DNA of 18,929 bases from Planoprotostelium fungivorum (lineage: Eukaryota > Evosea > Variosea > Cavosteliida > Cavosteliaceae), in contig MDYQ01000369.1 of assembly GCA_003024175.1 (NCBI GenBank), positions 1 to 18,929 of the forward strand, in the 5' to 3' direction. The notes under the pieces were generated by a model that saw only the letters and a list, made by a program, of their open reading frames with translations, made no database searches and was not told where the DNA came from. The position numbers and the translations under genes were made by a program. The stretch's first letter is position 1. Each line of letters starts with the position of its first letter. This document shows, in pieces, positions 1 to 7,412 of the stretch.

Positions 1-89
1 TTCTATATAAATTACCTTCAATTTCCATATAAATAAATATTACTATTATTGAATAAATTACATTTTTAAAAAAGATCATCTGATATATA

Positions 90-511
90 TCACAAATTGA
101 CAAAACACCATGCCCACTGAAAGACAATTGCTTATACACACTCTAAAATCACTAGGATACATTGGTGATTTTGAGACAAGGGAAATTGAGGTTCAGGTTC
201 AGGTTTTATTCAGATATCAGTTTGACCCTGTTTGGGGCTGCTAAGCCATTGCTGGCCAACTGATAACTGTGGACTCTGCAGTCCAGTGGGGAGACCCGAA
301 AAAAAATAGAAGCAAAAGGGATCACAAGGTAAATTGAGTGACCTCAAAGAATTCATACAAAGATACAATCATGCTAATAAACTAGGCTTTAATCATGCCC
401 AGTGGGACAATCAATCACTTCATCAATATATGTCCAATAAACGTCAACAGTTACACAGAAGACTTAAAAGGGCATTTGCAGCCATTAGATTTTTGATCGA
501 ATTGAAACCCA
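90..511 (+). pseudogene. degraded copy of an unrecognised protein family, interrupted by a small insertion
   Basis: From about 90 this copy matches 694-967 closely. An ATG at 109 opens a frame beginning MPTERQLLIHTLKSLGYIGD, which is shifted by one extra T relative to the second copy and then broken by an insertion at 183-338. Coding similarity resumes at 338 with SDLKEFIQRYNHANKLGFN and runs to the N at 512. The encoded segment is rich in Lys, Arg, Gln and His. I do not recognise the family and see no catalytic motif. A third, more distant relative lies at the right edge on the opposite strand (18380-18929). Confidence 0.6.
183..338. mobile_element. about 140-bp insertion flanked by an 8-bp direct duplication
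   Basis: The octamer AAATTGAG occurs at 183-190 and again at 331-338. The uninterrupted copy near 780-800 has it only once. The 140 bp between begin GTTCAGGTTCAGG and end near ATCACAAGGT. I see no terminal inverted repeat, coding sequence or poly(A) tail. An 8-bp target duplication is typical of hAT transposons, but without inverted ends that assignment is weak, and a short non-autonomous element of another kind is equally possible. Confidence 0.5.
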
Positions 512-512
512 N
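512..512. other. single ambiguous base (N)
   Basis: One isolated N directly follows the truncated end of the first repeat copy. Sequence to its right (513-693) has no match to its left. The only other N in the window (2073) is also at a repeat edge, so both probably mark contig joins rather than single unread bases. Confidence 0.7.
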
Positions 513-693
513 CATCTGCCATTTGACCAGTGGTCTAGGTACAACAGTATGTTTCTGCTGTTTGTATTGCAAGTTGAAACCTAGATGCCTATTATAAATG
601 GACTGATGAGATAAGAATCTTCTAATATCATCCATTGAGAACTCCAAAGCATACACATTATGTCTGCTAGCACTCCTGAATAGACCTTCAAGA
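513..693 (-). other. open stretch of unknown nature, possible coding fragment
   Basis: The minus strand is open from 743 across this segment and translates with a coding-like composition (for example RSASRHNVYALEFSMDDIRR). I do not recognise it. The same frame also runs through sequence that is antisense to the repeat copy, so openness alone is weak support. Confidence 0.2.
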
Positions 694-1181
694 TCACAAA
701 TTGACAAAACACCATGCCCACTGAAAGACAATTGCTTATACACACTCTAAAATCACTAGGATACATTGGTGATTTGAGACAAGGGAAATTGAGTGACCTC
801 AAAGAATTCATACAAAGATACAATCATGCTAATAAACTAGGCTTTAATCATGCCCAGTGGGACAATCAATCACTTCATTGATATATGTCCAATAAACGTC
901 AACAGTTACACAGAAGACTTAAAAGTGCATTTACAGCCATTAGATTTTTGATCAAATTGAAACCCACAACCAATTTGCTATCAGCAGGTGTAGCCAGTCA
1001 ATATGATTACACATTCTTGCCAAACACCTGGTTTTCTCAGTCTGTATCAGCAGTAGCGCAAATATGCTCAAAAATAAATTCTGTTCTGCCTATTTTACTG
1101 GAATACCCTTCTTTTTCAAAATTGAGCTGAACTGTACATTGGTCAATATAGAGGATGGATCAACCATCAACAAAACATACT
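694..1181 (+). pseudogene. second degraded copy of the unrecognised protein family
   Basis: An ATG at 714 opens the same frame as the first copy without the insertion. An in-frame TGA follows SLH, where the first copy has CAA (Gln). Reading continues through YMSNKRQQLHRRLKSAFTAI and QYDYTFLPNTWFSQSVSAVA, then shifts frame near 1110 before a segment containing FKIELNCTLVNIEDG. One nonsense change plus one frameshift make it non-functional as it stands. The relative at 18380-18929 shares the blocks FLP(N/D)TWFSQSVSAVAQICSK and KIELNCTLVN, so the family is real even though its function is unknown. Confidence 0.6.
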
Positions 1182-1299
1182 TGTAGCTGTCTTCTTCTTG
1201 CAAAGTTTGATTCTCGAAAGAATCTTCATTTCCCCCGTAGACAGGATCAGGGTGTAAGTTGATGTGTCTAAAACCAAAAATGCCGCACAATGTGGTGTT

Positions 1300-2072
1300 T
1301 TACTTCCTTAAAAGACATCTAAGCACGTCGTGCACAGTACTGATGTGTGATGTAGAAGAATATGATGCTAGCTTCTTGGGAATAAGTGACGTGCGTGCTC
1401 CTAGTTTTGCATGAGCAAATGAGGCAGCTTGTGGGTACTGGGTAGGCATTGTGCTGAAGAACTTTCGTCCGTTGGTAGTTGACTGTCTCTGGGACAGCAT
1501 GGAAGGTGGTGAGAGTGGAGACAGTGTGGGGGGTGGGGATGATGGGTATCTCCATTGACATGGGATGACCTCTTCATGCCATGTATTGTCCTTTTCAATC
1601 CACTATTTGTGTAAGGATTATGGCACTCAAACGACACCTTTTTCAAGACAAATTGGCTCTGAGCATGATTGTAGCACGCAAACGTCATCCGGGAGTCTTG
1701 GAATTGAATCTTTGTCTCTATGCTCCAAAAATTGATGATGCGCCACTCCTTCACGATCCTGCTTGTCACAAGGGGGTAATACGAGCCACCCTCAGAGAAT
1801 TGTCCCACATGGTCCTTCAGACCATCGGTACCGCGGAGTAGTTCAAACCCATACCCGTACATGTTGTTGATCCAGAAATCTAACCTTCCCCCGCTCCTTT
1901 CCCTAAAATTGAGTACGCTTTCACTATCTAAGACAGCTCACTGCTCTGGAATGATCATCTCATTGGATAGGGTATCCGTCTGGCGAAGAACCATATAAGA
2001 GGAGCGGTAGAACTCGCCTTGCCATGCATACTCTGAGATCTTACCGTCCGTCTTCTCTCGCTCCATAAGCAT
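1300..2072 (-). pseudogene. 3' part of a CR/Crinkler-type gene (first copy): nuclease-like domain and C-terminal tail
   Basis: Read on the minus strand this holds the end of an upstream exon (2072-1942), an intron of 39 nt (1941-1903, GTGAGC..TTTTAG), the nuclease-like exon (1902-1638), an intron of 35 nt (1637-1603) and a last exon (1602-1300) ending in TAA. All phases agree. The nuclease-like exon shows RLDFWINN, ELLRGTDGLKDHVGQF, SYYPLV and WRIINF, the pattern of the restriction-endonuclease-like domain at the C-terminus of Crinkler/RHS effector proteins. The last exon begins WIEKDNTWHEEVIP and becomes Pro/Ser/Thr-rich. At the codon that is TAG in the second copy (2621-2623) this copy reads TAT (2028-2030). 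It has no 5' end: it begins at the N at 2073. It is probably an allele or a duplicate of the gene at 2074-4132. Confidence 0.7.
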
Positions 2073-2073
2073 N
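2073..2073. other. single N at the join of two near-identical segments
   Basis: Bases left of the N end in CCATAAGCAT, which is also where the second copy's match ends (about 2665). Bases right of it restart the repeat unit seen from about 1479. The N therefore sits exactly between two direct copies of about 590 bp, as expected if two overlapping contigs or alleles were placed end to end. Confidence 0.8.
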
Positions 2074-4132
2074 CCGTTGACTGTCTCTGGGACGGCATGG
2101 AAGGTGGTGAGAGTGGAGACAGTGTGGGGGGTGGGGATGATGGGTATCTCCATTGACATGGGATGACCTCTTCATGCCATGTATCAATCCACTATTTGTG
2201 TAAGGATTATGGCACTCCAACGACACACCTTTTTCAAGACGAATTGGCTCTGAGCATGATCGTAGCACGCAAACGTCATCCGGGAGTCTCGAAATTGAAT
2301 CTTCGTCTCTATGCTCCGAAAATTGATGATGCGCCACTCCTTCACGATCCCGCTTGTCACAAGGGGGTAATACGAGCCACCCTCAGAGAATCGTCCCACA
2401 TGGTCCTTCAGACCATCGGTACCGCGGATTAGTTCAAACCCATACCTGTACATGTTGTTGATCCAGAAATCTAACCTTCCCCCGCTCCTTTCCCTAAAAA
2501 CTTGAGTACGCTTTCACTATCTAAGACAGCTCACTGCTCTGGAATGATCATCTCATTGGATAGGGTATCCGTCTCGCGAAGAACCATATAAGAGGAGCGG
2601 TAGAACTCGCCTTGCCATGCCTACTCTGAGATCTTACCGTCTGTCTTCTCTCGCTCCATAAGCATTTGCATGTCCATTCGTGAGAGAACTTCATGGAAGA
2701 AGCTCTCAATGGTATGTCTATCTGGGTTCCAGTACTTGTACTCGTGATCGCGTCCCTTGGCCTGTCCTATCCTATTTATGTATGCGTCACGCAGCCAAAG
2801 GCAGTTGAGACCCAGGTAACCTTCCTGAATCTCGAAGAGTCCTGTCTTGAGAAGTGGAGTATGCAAATCCTCTTTGAACACGACCGGGTCTTCTTTGATC
2901 GCCGACTGCAGTACACTGTAGTAGGCTGTCTGGCTGAGGTCGCTGAGCGAGGGTATGCGCACAGTTGAGAATATCTCGTTGAGGAATGCCCTGGGGTTGG
3001 TCACAAAGGGTAGCAGTTCGTCTTGATGAGTGAATGGCGTCTCTCGTGATCTTCTGCGAAGTTGTTCAAGGAGGAAGCGCATGTAACCAATGTGATTGTT
3101 GGTCATACCGAGCATTACGTCAAAGGTGACTGCGAGTGATGAGTTGACATTAATGCATGAAATGCTCACCCTGATTGATGTCAACGGTCAGTTTGCCGCG
3201 CTTGTTGAAGTTATGTAATAGATCTGATGCTTCTTCTCGTGTCAAACGGATGTCCTTTAGCTGCAATCGGCCTGGGAATGAAATTGGAGTACCTTGACCC
3301 GCTGTCACTATTAGTTTGTACCGAGGTGTGGAGTCTTACGGCACAATTGCCCACTCTGCCAAGCACTGAATAAGATCACTCGGTATTGTCCATCAAACCC
3401 CTGTTGGTCCTTCATCCATGCCCAAAAGTCTGAATGTGCAGCCAGCTGGTACATGACTTGTGTCTCGTCGAATATGACATAGCTCCCCATTGGCATCCTC
3501 TCTATCTCCACCCTCCACGCTGCCCACTGGTGTGCAAGGTCGCTGAGCGTGGATGCCGCATACTTGACCCAGCTCCGCTTGAACATGCAGTCTCCTCTTT
3601 CCTCTATGGCACGCATCAGCTTGCTTGCCAGACCGGTCTTGCCAGAGTATGGAGGTGAATCAAAAAGGACCGCATGATGAGCCTCCACAGCGGCAAGGAT
3701 CTTGTCGACTGTTGGCTGCCTCCTAATGGCAATTGGGTCATCGTCTCCCACTCCCTCTCCACTCCATGCTGATTTGTTGCGAGGCCAAACTGTATCCATT
3801 CAGTCAAAAACATATAATTAAGCAGCCAAAAACCCTTCAAGGCCTCCTCTGTGTGAGCTAGAGCTTGAGAGGCCGTAGAGGCCCTGGGGACACCGCGACG
3901 AGAATAAAGAGAATAAAAAGAGAATAAAGAAGGGTCGGGACTCACCAGGTGGGGCGGACTGGGTGGCAGATTGCTTGATGAAAGCTGTCAAATTAACATC
4001 TGTCTCAGGGGTCCACGTGGTAGCCAGGTCTGGGTTGGCTGTCAGCTTATCCTGAGCCCAGGTCTTCTCGGCCAGAGAAAGGGCGAGACCGTTGATGCGA
4101 GTTTGCATGGTGGGCAAATTGGGATCTGTCAT
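2074..4132 (-). CDS. CR/Crinkler-type protein: N-terminal segment, P-loop NTPase and nuclease-like domain
   Basis: Exons on the minus strand: 4132-3946 (ATG, begins MTDPNLPTMQTR), a short exon ending at 3834, 3789-3340, 3301-3170, 3129-2535, 2493-2229 and 2191 to the N. Introns of 44, 38, 40, 41 and 37 nt have GT..AG ends, and phases agree through the last five joins. The 3789-3340 exon carries Walker A (DSPPYSGKTGLASKL) and Walker B (YVIFDETQVMY). The next exon has GTPISFPGRLQL followed by an LTREEASDLL helix. The 2493-2229 exon has RLDFWINN, ELIRG and WRIINFRS of the restriction-like domain. This order is typical of the Crinkler/RHS family, some members of which act in host nuclei; the role here is unknown. 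The join into the short second exon is uncertain: the conserved acceptor (3884) runs into TAG, whereas an AG at 3864 keeps the frame. A TAG at 2621-2623 stops the protein before the nuclease domain, so this copy may be inactive. Confidence 0.75.
3884..3945 (-). other. 62-nt intron shared with the second CR locus
   Basis: GTGAGT donor and CCCCAG acceptor on the minus strand. The interior (TTTATTCTCT repeats, then CGCGGTGTC) matches the 63-nt intron at 17760-17822, and the sequence after it (GGCCTCTA, then GCCTCTCA(A/G)GCTCTAGCT) also matches. The exons before it do not. It therefore marks the boundary where the two loci change from different to shared sequence. Confidence 0.65.
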
Positions 4133-4135
4133 CTT

Positions 4136-4480
4136 CTACCCAGGAGTCAAAACGATGAAGATGAACCAAAACACAAAACAAGAGGCCAAGCGTTCAGTTT
4201 GAGCGTATGAAATTACTTGAGAATCTTTGAGGTGGCGACAGGATGATAGGCACGAGATCTGATGTGACGGTCAGAAAATGTAAACACTCAATAAATAGAC
4301 ACAGGCGTCTTGGATAGCTTGAATTGTGGCCCACAGTGAATGGACGGTGTCGTTACCTGTGGACGCGGCAGGGGTCTCTGTGTTATGTTTGATATCTTTT
4401 ACGATATCGCGATAAATTCCGGAAACAAAAAGTTTGAGAAACAGCCCAGCCAGCCCCGACGCCCTGGCAGAAACTATTTA
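4136..4480 (-). promoter_or_regulatory. 5' leader of the CR gene (leader unit E) with a leader intron
   Basis: On the minus strand the shared leader core (CTGCCAGGGCGTCGGGGCTG at 4470-4451, then GCTGGGCTGTTTCTC) is followed by TTTGTTTCCGGAATTTATCG and by GCGTCCACAG|GTAACGAC, a splice donor at 4356. The best acceptor, GGGTAG, is at 4136, three bases before the ATG codon, giving a leader intron of about 221 nt. The stretch ATTTCATACGCTCAAAC inside it recurs at about 17470 upstream of the second CR locus. No TATA box is obvious. The transcription start is inferred, not seen. Confidence 0.5.
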
Positions 4481-4531
4481 GAGACGAGAGACGAAAGTTT
4501 TGAGTGAGGAGTTTATCTAGGATACTCAAGA

Positions 4532-4717
4532 CTAGCCTCGATATCCAATGTCAAAAGTAGGACCAGGTGAAATGCGAATTACTTTTAGGTTTAGGTTCTG
4601 CAGGACGAGAAGGGGCAGGACGAAACGGGGCAGGGTGATGAGGAGGTATGTAGTGTAATTGGAGAATCCCTCTTCCTCCGCTTCCGCCATGAGATCCTCA
4701 TGAGGGCACTCTGCCAC
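4532..4717 (-). CDS. possible small membrane peptide encoded inside the promoter repeat
   Basis: This frame (first codon GTG; first ATG in LMAEAEEEGFSN) encodes an acidic start, then a hydrophobic stretch YLLITLPRFVLPLLVL that could span a membrane, and ends after FDIGYRG. The segment CPHxxLMxxxxEEGFS is also readable on the minus strand of the third promoter unit (16740-16795); the unit at about 6484-6530 keeps C(P/S)HxxLMAEAE but then has a stop. Conservation of the reading frame is the main support. It lies antisense to leader unit B. Confidence 0.35.
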   Translation of the reverse strand: MAECPHEDLMAEAEEEGFSNYTTYLLITLPRFVLPLLVLQNLNLKVIRISPGPTFDIGYRG

Positions 4718-4830
4718 AACGGATTCTAAGAGACGGAGTAAAGTTATATCCCCGTTTCACATGAATTGACGGACATGCGTGATCGCGCTCCACCATCACG
4801 TGGTCTTCAGATCATGAGATGACTCGCTTT
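4670..4830 (+). repeat. promoter-side repeat, unit B
   Basis: Matches 6484-6645 at about 80 percent by eye (CCACAA(C/T)GGATTCTAAGAGAC, then CACCATCACGTG) and 16740-16900 more weakly. In each case a leader core follows some 120-300 bp downstream, so the unit is probably the upstream part of a mobile or duplicated promoter. Confidence 0.55.
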
Positions 4831-5100
4831 TGTTTGCTGAAACCAAGGGGAAAAAAACAAGATGCGTTACATACCTTGAAACTATAGATATGCAGCGTGA
4901 CCACATCTTCACTCCTCCTGACTCTAATTGTACATTCATACCTCCCTATTGGCCCAAACTGCCTACCGTCTCATTGCAGACCCTTGCCATCACATAATAA
5001 TCCTTCCCCTTATCAAATCACCCATCACGCTTGCTGAGGCTGATGTTGAGTATCCTAGATAAAGTTCTCACTCAAAGCGTTCATCTCTCGTCTCCAGATC

Positions 5101-5440
5101 CTTTCTGCCAGGGTGTCTGGGCTGGCTGGGCTGTTTCTTGAAAATTTTTGTTTTTGGAATTCGCATCTGCAAACCGCACTTGCGACTGTTGCGATCTTGC
5201 TTCAATTTCACGACCACTAATTTTTTTTGCTGTGCATTCACCAGTAGTCAGAAGAGAAGCGATCCATCTTCAATGCACCATTTCACTACCAACTGGGAAA
5301 ACCAAATCAGGTTGTCACCATTGTCCAAATTGTCACTGTTCTCGTTACGTCATTGCTGCTGCATGTTTATCAAGTCATGTTGCTTTTTAGGTAGACTTTG
5401 TTTCAAACGTGTCCACAGGTAACAACAACAGCTTGTTGAT
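5101..5440 (+). repeat. leader unit B (plus) with orphan downstream sequence
   Basis: CTGCCAGGGTGTCTGGGCTG at 5105-5124, then GCTGGGCTGTTTCTT. At 5387-5430 TAGACTTTGTTTCAAACGTG and CCACAGGTAACAACA match the same region of the CR leader at 17202-17233. Frames between are short and low in CpG. I see no intact gene attached. Confidence 0.5.
5213..5312 (+). repeat. dispersed repeat, copy 1 (partner at 9556-9652)
   Basis: Shares CACTAATTTTTTT, GCGATCCATCTTCAATGCACC (here) versus GTGATCCATTCTCAATGCACC (partner), and ACTACCAAC.GG..AAACCAAATCA with 9556-9652, about 85 percent by eye in direct orientation. Non-coding as far as I can see. Confidence 0.55.
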
Positions 5441-5449
5441 GTTAGTTCC

Positions 5450-6025
5450 TCTCACAGTGAGTCCCAACCTTTTATTCTCTATATTTTTCGTTGCAACAGG
5501 CTCCAAATGACTGCAAAAAAAACAGAGGTGAAATCACAAAATCATCCATTCCACACAGATGGAGAGCTACATGTTCATATTTGATTTAGCATCCTGCCTT
5601 TTCAACGTGCAGTGATGGTGCTTCTCAGTTTGGTCCAATTGATCAAATCTCTCATTGAATGCTCAGATTACGGTCATTTGTTTTGTGATAGAATTGTGGT
5701 GTATGGTCACCACATAAGAACCAAAGTCTCTGTTTATAAAGAATGATTTCAAACCAAAGAAAGCCAAGGTGTTCCTTTTCAATGAACATGCATTGAATGT
5801 GTTTCTTGGTTGCTGAGTTTTCACTGACTTTTCTCCGAGTTTTCCAATTAGTCAATGATGTCAAATGTTAGGCACAACAAGAATTATCCAAGTTATCAGA
5901 TTCTTCATTCAGTTCACACTTCTTGCCTCTAATCTTTGTATTCTGTATCCTGAGCTTTAAACAGTCTACAATGCTTTGTGGAAGCTGAGAGACTATATCA
6001 TTGTATGCAGAACTCCACCATTGGG
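5450..6025. other. stretch without a recognised gene
   Basis: AT-rich, CpG-poor sequence. Short minus-strand frames (for example 5652-5864 and 5868-6065) have no family resemblance or conserved partner in the window. I see nothing else in it. Confidence 0.5.
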
Positions 6026-6172
6026 TCATAGTAAAATATAGTAATACACATAGTAAATATAGCAATTTGGATGAGTAAATTAATAGTAGATAAACAGTAA
6101 TAATAGTAAAATAAGTAAGTTGGAAATGGTGTCATATAGTAGATTTATGGTAAATATAGTAAGAATTTGGGT
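6026..6172. repeat. degenerate AT-rich tandem repeat
   Basis: Variants of ATAGTAAAT recur many times (CATAGTAAAATATAGTAATA, CATAGTAAATATAG, TAATAGTAGATAAACAG, TGGTAAATATAGTAAG). It is a low-complexity array with no coding potential. Confidence 0.6.
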
Positions 6173-6415
6173 TTTTGCTCTTTGAAATCTGCAGGGTTCG
6201 TACTCACATACTCTCTGATACCCTTAGGTAAATGTCGAATCTTCATCCCAGGAGGTGGTCTCAGGACTGCTGCTCTGTTTGTATGTCCTGCATTCAACTC
6301 TTTCTCATATGCTGAGTTTCTTGATCCACTATATGGTATCATACTGTTCAACACATTTTTGAAACACCTCTGCCTATGCAAGATCTGCAGGAGTCTCATA
6401 AGCTTTGGGAGGCAT
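6145..6415 (-). pseudogene. fragment of an unrecognised repeated gene
   Basis: A minus-strand frame contains SGSRNSAYEKELNAGHTNRA and then PPPGMKIRHLPKGIREY. The same protein segment, with one stop, is readable on the minus strand at 11220-11340 (about 80 percent DNA identity by eye over 100 bp). Two independent copies preserving one frame suggest a former coding sequence of a transposable or viral family. I do not recognise it. Confidence 0.4.
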
Positions 6416-6483
6416 GTTTGGTGATAGTGAAATTCTTGCTTGTGTATTCAGTTGGAAATGACAATTGAACACTTTGCAGTTGG

Positions 6484-6880
6484 AGAATTCATTGCTCTGC
6501 TTCTGCCATGAGATTGCTGTGAGAGCACTCTGCCACAATGGATTCTAAGAGACAGAGTCAAGTTATAACTCTGTTTCACATGAATGGCAGTCGTGCGTGA
6601 TAGCAGTCCCACCATCACGTGATCCTCAGGTCATGAGCTCCCTCTCGTTATGTGAATCATCTCATCCTGCTCCGCATATTACTGAGGATAGTCTTAATCT
6701 AAGTGACTCAAGTCCTCTTGCTCAAAATTTTGACACTTGTCTCTAAATCCTTTCTGCCAGGGCTGGCTGGGCTGTTTCTCAAACTTTTTGTTTCCAGAAT
6801 TTATTGTAATATCGTAAAAAGATATCATACATAACACAGATCCCGCTGCGCTGGCAACAGGAATAGGGACAAGATCTGCT
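6484..6880 (+). repeat. promoter and leader unit C
   Basis: Promoter-side match to 4670-4830 at 6484-6645, then the leader core TTTCTGCCAGGGCTGGCTGG at 6751-6770 and ATTTATTGTAATATCG, matching leader E read from 4430 down to 4375. It ends near 6880 with ATAACACAGATCCC, the equivalent of ATAACACAGAGACCCC in leader E. No splice donor like GTAAC follows, and the downstream frame (6915-7412) is not related to CR proteins. Confidence 0.55.
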
Positions 6881-6914
6881 GCAACCTTAATTGGAACACA
6901 TTCACATCAAAGGG

Positions 6915-7412
6915 ATGTGGACAAACTGGCAACCTATTAGAATGGTATATAATGGCTTGGTTCACACATACCTGCTATTCTATTCATTTGGGAGGAAATA
7001 CATATATAACTGCTTCATTGTGGACAGAAAGGTGTGCCATGATGGGTCAAATGCAGCTGAACTGAAAGTGTACAGAGGATATAATAATTGTTATTATGGT
7101 AAGTGTATTATACATGGATATCATCTCACTGGAGATAGTGGCAAGACCACCTTCCCCAGGACTGCAATTGATGGGGAGACATTGAATCAATCTTTCAAGC
7201 AATTTTACAACATCTCAAACAATTCAAGACTTGTCATATCAATTGCAGGAGGCAACAACTCAAGCTTGGAGTCCAACAACAGTTCCGCTCAAGCGTATCA
7301 CACCCCTCATGCATCTGACTCAGATACATTAGCTTCTATCAATCCTCCTGATGTCAGTCTCAGTGAAGGGGATGCTGTAATTCCTACTTGCAGAGTATTA
7401 TTTACATTCTGA
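6915..7412 (+). CDS. hypothetical open frame downstream of leader unit C
   Basis: From the first ATG the frame encodes 165 residues, beginning MWTNWQPIRMVYNGLVHTYL. It is Tyr/Asn/Ser-rich with several N-x-S/T sites (NISNNS, NNSSLESNNSS). GDSGKTT around its middle lacks the spacing of a Walker A motif. A potential splice donor (TTATG|GTAAGTG, about 7100) lies within. No related copy occurs in the window. The sequence is CpG-poor. Function unknown, and it may be non-coding. Confidence 0.25.
   Translation: MWTNWQPIRMVYNGLVHTYLLFYSFGRKYIYNCFIVDRKVCHDGSNAAELKVYRGYNNCYYGKCIIHGYHLTGDSGKTTFPRTAIDGETLNQSFKQFYNISNNSRLVISIAGGNNSSLESNNSSAQAYHTPHASDSDTLASINPPDVSLSEGDAVIPTCRVLFTF

Larger units (their letters stand above)
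4433..5149. repeat. long inverted repeat: two leader units head to head
   Basis: The arm at about 4433-4540 (minus) and the arm at about 5027-5149 (plus) match in inverted orientation at roughly 85 percent by eye, including TTTATCTAGGATACTCAA, GAGACGAGAGA and the CAGCCCAGCCAGCCC core. About 490 bp lie between. The left arm leads into the CR gene (minus); the right arm (leader B) points into 5150-5450, where only splice-like remnants such as GTCCACAG|GTAACAACA (5419) remain. Confidence 0.65.

Noticed and set aside
1401-1862. 153-codon minus frame read straight through the nuclease exon as one exon
   Set aside because: Reading through the 35-nt intron (1603-1637) gives His/Pro-rich nonsense, whereas splicing gives a coherent frame ending at 1300.
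4580-4605. TTTAGGTTTAGG as a telomere-like repeat
   Set aside because: Only two units, inside a promoter repeat, with no array.
6370-6415. Minus-strand MPPKAYETPADLA, reminiscent of phage small-terminase N-termini
   Set aside because: A stop follows within a few codons and the overlapping frame is the one conserved at 11220-11340. The resemblance is too short.
6915-7412. GDSGKTT in the hypothetical frame as a P-loop
   Set aside because: The glycine spacing of GxxxxGK(S/T) is missing, and no Walker B or fold context is visible.
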